From assembly GCF_036884655.1 (NCBI RefSeq), contig NC_088340.1, positions 8,185,001 through 8,249,000 on the forward strand: DNA of 64,000 bases, in the 5' to 3' direction. The notes below the pieces were generated by a model that saw only the letters and a program-made list of their open reading frames with translations, made no database searches and was not told where the DNA came from. The DNA comes from Musa acuminata AAA Group. Its lineage: Eukaryota; Streptophyta; Magnoliopsida; Zingiberales; Musaceae. Below, in pieces: positions 1-12,000 of this stretch (within the stretch, counting starts at the first letter, position 1; the number at the start of each line of letters is the position of its first letter). A program made the translations under genes and the position numbers.

Positions 1-741
1 AGCCTGTCTCCGACCATCGTTTTGCTCTAATGGAGTTCGACAAAGACATGCACAGCCGAATACCTTTCATTTGACGAAGGCATTTCGAGCCATCGAGTTC
101 CACAGGTACGCTGCTCTTTCCTTCAAAAACGAAAGCCATGTGGTGAAAGTACATTTTTCACAAACCAATTCTATCTCATGCTTCTCTCCAATTCTACGTG
201 CATGACCAGAACTCTATCAATCAGCTTTTTATTAGTTGGGCAACTAATAGATTGGATTCAAAGTTCATTTTTTAAAATTCCTAATCCAATATCCAAATCA
301 ACTTATTAACTTTAAAAGGAAGGATCATATATACAAGTATAATCCCATTACCACTAACACAAGATCTAATTCCATAAAAAAAAAAAAAATACTTTATTTA
401 ACTTCTTAAAATACTTAAAATACCTTAAATTATGTCATGCGTCAATCTGAATAAGTACGTATCATTAACTTATTATCAACTCTCATACAATATAATCATC
501 CCACTAGATATGAACATGATAATTCACTTTAAAAATAATATATTTAAATCATATTAAAATTTTGACCTTCATAAGTCATCTTTCTAAGCATATGGAACTC
601 ATAAGTATCCACCAAACTTGAAAATTTTTCGTAAAATAATGTATGAAGAATATGATATAATGCCACAAATCCTTGTATCATTCAATCTCACATAAAATAT
701 CATTGAGTATAAATAGATTTTTAAATTAAGTATAACTCTAA
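1..741. other. AT-rich intergenic DNA, no gene seen
   Basis: I see no supportable coding, RNA or mobile feature here. The stretch is AT-rich with stops in all frames. Homology to the repeat units further right begins near its right edge. Confidence 0.5.
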
Positions 742-1039
742 TGGATCTATTACTAGATATATAGATATAAAGTATATCTAGTAGCTAAATGATTTCACTA
801 AATACCTAGTGTTGACTTTACATAAATCTTCAATCCCGTTATTAAACTTATGATAATTTTAGTTTAGCTATCACTCAAGGTTGATAGCTATAATAACTAA
901 ATATTAGTAATATTTTTTAAAGAGATTTTGATTTATGATATCTTTACGTAGTAATCTCCTAACTTTGTTTATTCTTAACATCCCAGTAAACATTGAAAAG
1001 CTAAAGCTATATATAGATAACTAAATGTTAACTAACTTT

Positions 1040-1270
1040 GTTAATTCGAAATATGATAGCTCCTTATTCCTTCAACAACAAAAGGGTTACACCATATATT
1101 TACTGGTCTAAATGGATGATGTCATTATCATAGGTAATAATTCTATTGAGATCAATCGGTTTCTTAAACAATTGACGAATCAATTCTCTATTAAACAATT
1201 GACGAATCAATTCTCTATTACTGGTCTAAATCGGTTTCTTAAACAATTGACGAATCAATTCTATATTTGT
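1040..1270 (+). mobile_element. Ty1-copia reverse transcriptase fragment with internal tandem duplication
   Basis: The conceptual translation resembles the copia RT active-site segment: a glutamine-rich run, then YLLV, MDDVII, GNN and INRFLKQL, where the family has YVDD followed by a conserved serpentine of hydrophobics. The fragment is inside repeat unit 1 and absent at the matching place in units 2 and 3, so it is an insertion. A 27-bp segment is tandemly repeated (1166-1192 and 1193-1219). After an ACTGGTCTAAAT spacer, part of the block recurs around 1235-1262. No LTRs or flanking integrase are present, so this is a dead scrap. Confidence 0.6.
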
Positions 1271-1569
1271 ATTTGTATTAAGCTTTTTGTATTTGTATCT
1301 GCTTATCTTTTTATCTCCAAATATATTCAAGATCTCCGATCAAATACAAATATATAGAATACTAAAGAAGTTGTTACCCTACTTTCTTATCACTCAAACT
1401 ACATAATTACAATCCTACTATGGATTCACATAGTATCGACAAATGTTTACTACGGATTCACATACTAGTATCGACAAATATTTGGTTTCCTTATAGTACT
1501 TATTGCTTATTTATCTAGATATCTCATTTGCAATCAATAAAATTTCATAATTCATGTATCGACTCTCCA

Positions 1570-3028
1570 CAACTCAGCTCAAAGTAAATGCAAACCAGAG
1601 AAAACGGGAGTTTACAGTGGTTCGGTCAATCGTGACCTACATCCACTCCTCTGATTCCTCTTCCGTCAAGGCCACCGGCATCTACTAACGATCTTCCTTT
1701 ACTAGGTGAAGATCAACCTCCTTCTTACACCCTTCTTCTCCTTTTACTGGGTTTATGAGACAACCCTTACAAGCACTCACTCTCCTCTCTTAAACAGAAT
1801 TTTAACACTTAAGCTAGAGGAGGGAAATTCTAGAGATTGCAGCAGTATTTTCTCTCTTTTAATCTCTCTGTGCTTGTATATTTTACCCAGGAATTGGAGG
1901 GGTATTTATAGGCTCCAAACCAGTTTGAATTTGGAGCTCAAAACTGTCATCTCCCGGAATTCTGGGGTCTGGCGGTTGCACCGCCTGACAGAGCTCGAAG
2001 GCTGAGCCTCTGGGCGGTGCCACCGCTTGTCAGGGGTGGTTGCACCGCCTAGCAAAGCTCGGAGACCGAGCTCAGGCGGTTGCACCGCTGTCAAAGGCGG
2101 TTGCACCACTGTCAAAGGTGGTTGCACCGCCCAGCCAGAACTCGGAGATTGAGCCCTGGGCGGTGCCACTGCCGACCCAGGCGGTGCCACCTCTAGGCGA
2201 GAGATCTGGGTCCAAATGGGTTGATCCATTTGGTCCAATTTGGTTCTTTCAAGGGCCTAATTGCCATTGGATTAAGTTAATAGGATCACCTCCCATTTTT
2301 AACTTAATCATCGTGCTAACTACGATAATTCTTAAGACTTTTACTACAGCTTGCTCCGGTGCGTCAATCGCTTCTTCCGGCGATCTTCCGGCGAACATCC
2401 GACGGACCTCCGGCGATGCTCCTGCGGACTTCCGGCAAACTCCTGGACTTGCGACGATCCACTTGGCGAGTTCCAACGAGCTTCTTTTGGCAAGCTCCTG
2501 GACTTCTCGGATTTGTTCCCGCAGAACCTCCGACGACCGTCCGGACTTCCGTCAAGCTCTCGAACTCCTAACGTGATCATAGTTTTTGACTCCGGCGCAA
2601 CTCCTACTGCATGTCTTACTTTCATCGTAGTTAATCCTGCACACTTAAAACAAAACTTCGATCGAGACAATTAATCCTAAGCAATTAACCAAGTTGTCCG
2701 GCATGTCATTGGTCCCTCGACGCTTCGTCCGATTCTTTGGCGCATCGTTCTCTCCTGTGGCCTATTGCCCAATCGGCCAGTTGACTCCGCAACTCTGATA
2801 TCCTTGGCACAATACCCGCTCTTCTTGGCCCAATGCTTGAGTCCACGGCCCGAAGCCTTCTGTCGATACGTCAACCGATCCACCGGCCCGACGTCCAATC
2901 TTCTGACATGTTTCTCCGGCACAACATGATTTTTCCTGCTTTAATTGTCTCATTCTGATCGAAGCATCCTGCGTTACTTAAAACACAGATTAAAACATAA
3001 ACACATATCAAGTGGTTTCATCATCCTC
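1570..3028. mobile_element. GC-rich repeat insertion in tRNA repeat unit 1 (class unresolved)
   Basis: The segment interrupts an otherwise AT-rich unit and is absent from units 2 and 3; homology stops near CTCTCCACAACTC and resumes near ATCTTTTTCTCTGAAAAC. It contains degenerate repeats of a 'GCGGTTGCACCGC' theme between 1970 and 2195, including three consecutive copies of about 21 bp at 2074-2136. A second block between 2355 and 2570 is rich in TCCGGCGA-type words. Open frames here are artefacts of the repeat composition. I saw no gag or pol domain, terminal repeats or target duplication. It may be part of a larger LTR element or a non-autonomous transposon. Confidence 0.5.
1972..2195. repeat. 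Imperfect short tandem repeats (GGTTGCACCGC theme)
   Basis: At least eight related words carrying GGTTGCACCGC or GGTGCCACCGC occur, three of them back to back with a period near 21 bp (2074-2136). This is visible directly. The repeat creates false open frames on both strands. Confidence 0.7.
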
Positions 3029-4098
3029 AATCATGATCTTTTTCTCTGAAAACAATCAACCCCTCATTTTTATACCTTTGCTAATAGTAGGTAACGTTGA
3101 CGATACAACATCCATGTTGGTAAGTATTACCTACTATATTAGCTGGAGTTTCAAGAAATAAAAAAAATTACACATTTTACATGTGAGTAAGTATTACAAA
3201 CATCACTCTACTCCAATAATCTAATGTGATAATATCAATTATGTGCATCTCATGTCTATATTTCTGACTAATTGACAAGACTTCCCTACAAAACCGTTTA
3301 CTTATGAGATGTTTTACCCATATTAGTGAGATTAATATCTATGATGAAAGCTTAATCTTATGGAGGTATGATAGAGAATGAGCCATAAATCAAGCATCAA
3401 ATGATTAACTAATTATGATATAAATATACTTACCTTTTGTATGTTTATTATGTTAATCACCATGATTCAAGGTAATCACATTAATTCATGAGTATGATTC
3501 AACCTATATAATTTTAAGGAAAAAAAAAGTCATTTTTATTATAATAATTCTTCTGCTATATTCGCTGTATACGGTTTCACTAAATTCATCATTTGACACC
3601 CTACTGAGTTCATAATATTTGACTCTTCATATTAAATTCAACATTGAAGACGAAAGATTAACTGAGTTAGTTTATAGGGTAAAAGTGAACATTCTCATTA
3701 GGTTGGTATTAAGTATTTCATGCTCAAATGGACTAATTTCTTACATTCTTTAAAATAAAATAAAATAAAATAATTAATTATCTTATCAGATTGAATCGTG
3801 ATAAATAGTATTAGAACAATAACACGACAAAAGGATCTATGTTTAAAATAAATTATTTTTATTAAACGGCATAACATTGTTAATGAGATTTACTATCCTT
3901 TTAATCAGCATACAAATGATCATTTATAATCATATAAATTTTGAGCAGTGAAAAAATATTGTCTGATTTAATTCAAGAATAATTTTTTTCTAAAACTGAA
4001 GAGGTGTTTATTATGCATATTGTCATGCTTAATTCAGAAAAACAAAACAAAACAAAACAAAACAAAATCTTGTTATTATTAGAAAACTATATAAAAAA

Positions 4099-4182
4099 TG
4101 TCAGAAGTGGGATTTGAACCCACGCCCTCTCACGAGGACCAGAACTTGAGTCTGGCGCCTTAGACCACTCGGCCATCCTGAC
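4099..4182 (-). tRNA. tRNA-Leu (anticodon CAA), copy 1
   Basis: The 84-nt minus-strand gene folds as a type II leucine tRNA. Acceptor strand GTCAGGA pairs with TTCTGAC and discriminator A follows. The A-box region is TGGCCGAGTGG, the anticodon loop ACTCAAG gives anticodon CAA, a long variable arm follows, and the B box is GGTTCAAATCC. A run of six T residues just downstream on the transcribed strand (A's at 4093-4098) fits a Pol III terminator. There is no intron and CCA is not encoded. The sequence is identical to copy 3. Confidence 0.95.
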
Positions 4183-5871
4183 TTAATATTAAATTTGTTA
4201 CTGGATATAATATACATCTAGTAGCTAAATGGTCTAACATTACCTTTACATAAATCTTCAGTCCTGAGTTTAGCTATCACTCAAGGTTGATAGCTATAAT
4301 AACTAAATATTATTAATATTAATAACTTCCGACTAATGATATCAGTAATCTTCCGACTTCATTTATCCTTAACATCTCACCATATATGTAAACATTGGAA
4401 AATTATATATAGATTTCATCAACCTATAAGAGTATGGTACAACTGCTTTTAAGCTTTTTATATTTACATCTGCTTATCTTTTTATCTCCCAATAAAAATA
4501 TATTCAGGATCTCTTATCAAATTCAAATATACAAAATATTAAAAAAGTTGTCATCCCACTTTTTTATTACTCAAACTATTTGATGACAATCCTACTAGAG
4601 ATTTCATATAGTATCGAGAAATGCTTGGCTCTTTATAGTAATTATCGTTTATTTATCTAGATATCTCATTTGCAATCAAATTTTCATAATTCATGTATTG
4701 ACCCTCCATATCTTGTTGGACTACAGTGAAGTATATCTTATGATACCTTAAAGGAACCTTCAAGGTCTTTTTCTTCGAAAACAATCAACCCCCCATCTTT
4801 ATACCTTTGCTAATGTTGACCGGATAGGTAACATTGACGATAGTACATCCATATTAGTGTATATTGTATATCTCGGGATAAATTCTATTAATTAAAGTTC
4901 TAAGAAATAAACAAATGCACGTTCTATATGGAAGTCAAGTATTACAAACTTCATTATCAATCACTCTACTCCAACAATCTACTATGATAATATCGATCCT
5001 ATCTACTTATGCTTCAATCTAGGATTTTATTCTCGTATGAAATATTAACTTCTATTTCAATAAAGATCAAGTTATCCAATATCAACTGTGAATGATATGT
5101 CTATATTTCTGACTAATTAGTAGACTCTTCTACAAAATCATTTACTTGTAAGGTGTTTTACTCATATTAATCATAAATTTTTATCATATTAATCATAATG
5201 ATTCAAGGGTAATCACATTAATTCATGAGTATGATTGGACGACTATCAAATCGCCCTCAACCTGTATAGATATACAGGATAAGTAGTTTTAAGGAATGAA
5301 AAATAGGTAGGTTATTTCGTTGAATTCGTCATTTGACACCCTACTAAGTTTGTAATATTTGACTCTTCCTATTAAGTTTGACAATGGAGATAAAAGACTC
5401 AGTTAGTTTATTGGATTAAAATGAATATTCTTATTAGGTTGGTATTATGTATTTCATGCTGACTAATTTTTTACCTTCTTTAAAATAAAATAAAATAATT
5501 AATTAATTACCTTTATCATATTGAATCGTGATAAATGATATCAGAATAATCTATATTTAAAATAAATTATTTTTGTTAAACGACAGTGTTGATGAGATTT
5601 ACTATCCTTTTAATCAGTATAGAAAGGATCATTTGCAATCATATAAATTTTGAGCAGTGAAAGAATATTCTCTAATATAATCCAAGAATAATTTTTTTTC
5701 TAAAACTGAAGAGGTGTTTATTTGTAATGAATATAATCCAAGAATATTGATTTGTAATCACATTCATTCTTATCAGTGTAAGTACTTTATCTGGTTTGGC
5801 CTACGATATTTCCTTTATCAAGTTAATGGACTAATTAAGCATGATATACGCAACATGCTTAATTCAGACCA

Positions 5872-5902
<31 letters not shown>

Positions 5903-5983
5903 TCTTGTTATTATAGAAAACTATAAAATGATGTCAGGACCAGAACTTGAGTCTGGCGCCTTAGATCACTCGGCCATCCTAAC
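4183..5983. repeat. Tandem tRNA-Leu repeat, unit 2
   Basis: The unit is 1801 bp, in the same orientation and collinear with unit 3. It carries the AAAAC pentamer run near 5876-5901 just before a truncated tRNA, where unit 1 has the same run. It lacks both insertions seen in unit 1. Confidence 0.8.
5932..5983 (-). pseudogene. tRNA-Leu (CAA) pseudogene, copy 2
   Basis: It matches copies 1 and 3 at both ends but lacks 32 internal bases, leaving 52 nt. The missing part is the variable arm and the whole T arm with the B box, so Pol III could not recognise it and the tRNA could not fold. Two substitutions are also present, one in the acceptor stem (CCTGAC to CCTAAC on the plus strand). The anticodon arm is kept. 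Confidence 0.9.
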
Positions 5984-7793
5984 TTTACAATACATTTATT
6001 ACTATATATAATATATTCTAGGATCTAAATGGTTTCACTAAAAACCTACCATTGATTTTTACATAGATCTTCACTCCCGTAATCAAACTTACGACAATTT
6101 GACTTCTCCGGACTTCGTTTAAATATTAGAAAGCTATATATAGATTTCATCAACCTCCGGTAGAATGAACTTGGCTCATACAAGATGTTAAGGGCCATTA
6201 AGCTTTACATTTACATCCATTTATCTTTTTATCTCTCAATACAAATATATTCAGGATCTCTTATCAAATTTAAATATACAAAATATTAAAGAAGTTGTCA
6301 TCCTACTTAATTGTCACTCAAACTATATGATAACAATCATACTAGGGATTTCATATAGTATTGAGAAATGCTTGACTCTTTATAGTACTTATCGCTTATT
6401 TATCTAGATATCTCATTTGCAATCAAACTTTCACAATTGATGTATCGATCCTTTACAATTTATTGGACTAAACAATCAACCCCCAATCTTTATACCTTTG
6501 CTAATGTTGACTAGATAGGTAACATTTACGATAGGATATCCATATTAGTGTATATTATATATCTCAGGGTAAATTCTATTAATTGAAGTTCTAAGAAATA
6601 AAAAGAAATGCACGTTCTACATGGAAGTCAATTATTACAAACTCGACGTTGTCAATCACTCTACTCCAAAAATCTACTATGATAATATCGATGCTACCTA
6701 CTTATGCTCCAATCTAGGATTTTATTCTCGAAGCATATTGCTATTAACTTTCACTTCAATAAAGATCAAGTTATCCAATATCAACTATGAATTTTATGTC
6801 CATATTTATGACTAACTAGTAGACTCGCCTACAAAACCATTTACTCGTAAGGTGTTTTACTCATAATACTCTGAGATTGACATAATAGAGAACGAATTAT
6901 AAATCAAGCATCAAATGGTTAACTAATTATGATCTAAATAAACTTATTTTTTATAATTTTTATCATATTAATCATCATGATCAAGGGTAATCATATTAAT
7001 TCATGTGTATGATTGGAGGACTATCAAATCCTCCTCAACCTGTATAGATGTACATGATATGTAGCTTTAAGGAATGAAAAAAAGGTCATTTCCATTATAA
7101 TAATTCTTCAGATGCTATATTCGCTGTATATGACTTCATTGAATTCATCATTTGACATCCGATTGGGTTTGTAGTATTTGACTCTTCATATTAAGTTCGA
7201 CATTGGAGATGAAAGATTAACTGAGTTACTTTATAAGGTTAAAGTGAATATTCTCATTAGGTTAGTATTAAATATTTCATATGGACTAATTTCTTATATT
7301 CTTTAAAATAAAATAAATAATTAATTATCTTAATATTGAATCGTGATAAATGATATCTGAATAATCTATGTTTAAAATAAATTATTTTTATTAAATGGTG
7401 TAACATTTTGTTGATGAGATTTACTATCCTTTTAATCAATATACAAAGGATCATTTGTAATCATATAAATTTTGATCATTGAAAGAATATTGACTGATTT
7501 AATCCAAGAATAATTTTTTTTCTAAAACTGAAGAGGTGTTTATGCATATTTATTTGTAATCACATATACTTTATCTGGTTGAGCCTACGATATTTCTTTT
7601 ATCAAGTTAATGGACTAATTATCATGTTGCAGAGAACTATAATCGTATATCATGCTTAATTCAGAAAACAAAATCTTGTTATTATTAGATTAGAAAATTA
7701 TATTAAAAATGTCAGAAGTGGGATTTGAACCCACGCCCTCTCACGAGGACCAGAACTTGAGTCTGGCGCCTTAGACCACTCGGCCATCCTGAC
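5984..7793. repeat. Tandem tRNA-Leu repeat, unit 3
   Basis: The unit is 1810 bp, direct orientation, collinear with unit 2 over most of its length, with many small indels and substitutions. It ends in an intact tRNA-Leu. To the right of 7793 the similarity stops. Confidence 0.8.
7710..7793 (-). tRNA. tRNA-Leu (anticodon CAA), copy 3
   Basis: The 84-nt sequence is identical to copy 1, with intact acceptor stem, A and B boxes, CAA anticodon and long variable arm. Downstream on the transcribed strand is a run of five T residues (A's at 7705-7709). The flanking repeat sequence has diverged while the tRNA has not, which suggests selection or recent homogenisation. Confidence 0.95.
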
Positions 7794-9009
7794 TTGATTG
7801 CTAGAGTTTTTTGAATAATAATTATAATTACTCTATTAACCTGCACAGTTAACATTCAACCCACAAGTTAGCAGAGTTGATCTGTCTCTAGCATACAAAG
7901 GTTGGGGAGAACCCACCGCAGTAATCCACTCAGATCCAGAGCCATCTCCTGACACTAATCTTTATGGCACGAGAAAGGAGTAACGAGGTTCCTACTCCCT
8001 CACTCCATAACGCTGGGGGGATTAAGAGGAACACCCTTTTTCCTCTCGCTTCATGCTTTATATGCTAACTTGGTGAATGAGGCTTCACCACACATGCACA
8101 TAAATTGAGCCTTCTGTAGATTTATTGCACTCCTCTTACCTTATTAATGGATCAGGAGATTCATCGATACAACAATTCCATTGCTTATGAATGTTTAGAC
8201 TCCCAAGTCAGCACTGCTCCAAATTTTACAGCACATAATATGGATATTTGTTCAAAACAAAATGTTCTTCAGACAAATTAGTATATGATGATCTCGACAT
8301 AATTTTACTTCGAGATGCAGTGACTCTGTTTTAGCTAGAAAGGAGTGCCAACTTTTGATCGGTCATGTATTAAAGAAAATGTAGGTGGCTGACGAGTGTC
8401 AGGCTCACCGTTCAGTTGTTAGATGTACAAAGCACGAGAGATAGCAGAGTAACTTCTCTTTGCCACACTTAAGATGAACAATGAGAAGAACAGGCATCAT
8501 TCCGGTAGATCAGCATCCCATCTTCAAACTTAAGATGTGCAACTTTAAGGATTGAATCAATGAGAAGAATCAAATCAGCAAATAGTTTGCAACTGTTGAC
8601 TAAAATACAGAATACAGCATGCATCAGCACTTTTGGTTGACAAAAGATGTGCTGCAATGGAACAAATGCCTATCAGAAGCAATCTCTATGTGGATCCCAT
8701 CTGTTTCTCTTGTAAAATATACAGATGCTCTCTGGTATGAGGAGGTATCTCTAATGACAACCACTCACCAATTGGGGAAAAATCATGCTAAAGAAGTTTG
8801 ATTCCATATAACCAAGCTTAGTTGTGGAGCCAACCTAAAAATAGAGCAGAGGCTGATCTTTTGGCCAAAACTTGTGAGCCATTTGAGTACTAGCAGTTGG
8901 CAGATCATCAACAAAACACAAATCGAGACACTAATAACGATGAACTTGAATCGTGATCTTTCATGGGATCATCATTCACATATCAGCACTAGTCAGAAGA
9001 TATCCCCAG
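7794..9009. other. Intergenic; downstream of the ceramide synthase gene
   Basis: No gene is supported here. The right end is the likely 3' UTR of the minus-strand ceramide synthase. A weak RNase H-like peptide around 8840-8880 was considered and not accepted. Confidence 0.4.
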
Positions 9010-12000
9010 TCAATCTTCATGTTCGTCTTCACCTTCTGAATCTAAAGAAATAAAAATCAAGAACATTAAAACAACAGACAGCATGGAATATGTGTAATAT
9101 GGCACCTAGAAAAACAAAGGTAGACTGCTATAGAAAAGGGCAGACCATCCCAAGATAAAAACTACAAGAATTCTTGTGTATTTTGTTAATTTTCTGTAGA
9201 AATATGTTGGTCATTCATAACAAATTTGCTTTTCATATGCAAATGACAGAGCACTAACCAGATCGAACATCATCACCGACATGGCCTCTAGCCTGGATTT
9301 GCTTTACAAGCATTCGGTAGATTAAAACCCACCAATAGATGTGAAGAACAAGCAGTGAGAATAGAAGAGTGTTAAAGACATAATAGTATATAGGCCCTTC
9401 AAATTTGTGCTTTGCCTTATCCAAAGTCAAGACGACTTCATAACTGCAAAACATAAGGTTAGAAAAAATCACTGAATCTCAAAACGTCGGGTCTAATGAA
9501 AAATTCTTCAGAATACAACAGATGCAAGAAACTTCGTTGAATTTAGATTTTCTTTTTCCTTTTCACTGTGCTTCCAGAATTCTGCACCATTGCCTAAGGA
9601 ACTCATGGTTAGCAGTTCTTTGTCCATTGATTGTAGCATATATTGTTGAATTGTTTTTCCCATCAAGCAATGTCAAGTAGATTGAATTGTCAAAGTGAAA
9701 ATAAATCTCAATGTTGCAAAACATTAGAAGTTGGAAAATTCATGCCCATTTTCATAAATATTTTAGAGTCCTACCTTGGAAGTTGGAAGCACATCCTATA
9801 GAGGCCATATGATTTCATTTAGGTGAGCTTTAGCCATATAATGAAAAAACAAATGATGCGCCTGCGCAAATTAAGCTGTTTCTAGTTCTCCTCGTTGAGT
9901 CTGTGGATGGGGCACTTAATCCTTCTTATTTTGATTTTCTACATAAACTGATGTTCAGTAAAAAAAGATGTTGCATGTATTAAATGAGTCCAGGGACAAA
10001 AAGAATCTTTATCTTCCACAAACATAGATTTAACTCTCAATACCAGGCAAATATATTGAATACAAGCTGACCATTGTGGTTGCCAACCTATATAAGCTGA
10101 CCATTGCAGTGTTGAAAAGCTATTTAAGCAGCATCATCTATTAAAGTAAGTCAATCAATAACACGTGGATTAGCATACGATACTTACCTTGTACTTCGGA
10201 GGATCCAGAATGGGAAGTATGTAAGACGAAGTAAAACCCATGATGCAACAAACAGAAGAAATGAAGTGTTAGCAAGCCATTCAGAGCCACTATACTTAGC
10301 CATCTTTCCCACTTCCAGAAACACATCACTTGCATCATGTATGGCTAAAACAACTGAACCAACACGTGCAAACCTGTTCAAATAGAAAGATAAAATATAC
10401 ATAGGCACCGAAGCTGTTAAATGAACTTTAAAAATCACTGTAGGAACATCATCATCCAAGCCTTTGTGTATCAAGGAGTTGTTTATGAACATAATGAATT
10501 CCATAAGTTGTTATTGATTGATATGCCAATTTAACACGCAAGAGCAAATTTTAGTTCACTTCTGGGCCAATCTAAATTGATAATAGAGTTCACATTGTAG
10601 CATGACTTAGAAGCAACCATTTTGTTTGATCAATTACCAAGGTTGAATAAGCTTGATTAAATTGTGTTTAGCCTGTAGTAGTAGAGCCACATAAACCTGA
10701 GGTGGTGCCCTGACATGTCCAATCCAATTTGTACATGAATACATCTTTTAGAATGGTAAGATTGCAACATAACGGCACATAATGTTAGCAATTTGTGGCC
10801 CTTTGTTATCAAAATCCTACCAGGACCACCTTACTTCACCGACTATTGTATCATCATTTAAGAGATATTTCTCACACTTTATTTATATGTTTATTTTTTA
10901 CTATATTTTAATTAATCATCTCCTAGACTTGTATTTCCTTATATAATGGGGACATAGATGGGCTAGTAAATGAGACAAGTTTCTCATATTGTCATCAATC
11001 CCTGGGATTTTTGGTCCTTGCTTCTTGTTATCTATCTTTTTTCTTTGTTTTTTTTTTTTTTTGTTCGGTGGGAATGAGATGACCACCTTGGCTAGCAATC
11101 TTATAAAGGTGGTAAATATATCCTGAGGATCTCAAGGATCACATCAATTGGTTGATTATTTTTTATTGCAATTTCTGTAACTAAAAATGGAGTTCAAAAC
11201 ATTAGCAATCTTCCATCTTAATAGTTCATGAAGACTCCATTCTCTGAGTATCATAACTTCTGGTTCATGACAAACGTTCTACCTAAAAACAAAAAGGACC
11301 AGATTGCATTATTTTTTCTCCAATGGAAGGTTAATCAGGTAAAGCATAGTATTCATATGAGAAATATTAAAAAGTATAGAAATATACTAGAAGTTAAAAG
11401 TTGACCAACATAGCCTGCCAGCTTATAGAACATATATCTCCACGTTATCTATTTGGCAGAATGATGGTAGAAAATTAAACTATCTAATATTCAGTGCGAT
11501 GGCTAACCTGAATATGTAAGACAGCACAATGAGAACCACAGTTGCTATGTGATGAGACATGGACACTCCAAAGTCGGATCGCCTTGTTTCCCAGAACATG
11601 AGGGCAAATATAGAATATGTGTAGAACCCAGCAGCAAACATGTAAACAGCCTTAAGTTTTAATCTGGATCGAAGAAATATTTGATAAGTATGCCCATATC
11701 CAATTAGGACACTATTAAAAAGAAAATTGCCAGGACAAACGTAAATCTTACTTTATTTTCTGATCAGGCCAGACCTGATCTCCTGGTCCTACCCAAAAGT
11801 ATCTGGTCCTTGTGAACCATGGCTCATTGTATGTAACAGACAAGGACAGAAGCTCTCCTGAAAGAAAATAAACAAACTTCCATGCTGACTCCTTAAATTT
11901 TTTGACTTTTCTTCTCTTCTCATTTTCAGCACTGAGGTTTTCATGCACCGTTTTAGGTATAAGCCATGTGGCCAATGTCTAGAGATACAAAAAAAAATCT

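Larger units (their letters stand above)
742..4182. repeat. Tandem tRNA-Leu repeat, unit 1 (interrupted by insertions)
   Basis: This is the leftmost and longest copy of a unit found three times in direct orientation. It aligns by eye with 4183-5983 and 5984-7793 through shared blocks: a TAGTAGCTAAATG block near 780, a block around 1290-1560, AACAATCAACCCC near 3050, and an AAAAC run before the tRNA. Two segments missing from the other units interrupt it: about 1020-1265 (copia RT fragment) and about 1570-3028 (GC-rich repeat). Without them the unit would be near the 1.8 kb of its neighbours. The left boundary is approximate because homology fades. Confidence 0.7.

Noticed and set aside
1906..2953. 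Protein genes in the GC-rich insertion
   Set aside because: The frames are produced by short repeats and overlap on both strands; none has a domain.
8619..8900. Possible RNase H fragment of a LINE (RAEADLLAK-like peptide)
   Set aside because: The similarity covers only a few residues, the frame is interrupted, and no RT or endonuclease sequence is nearby.
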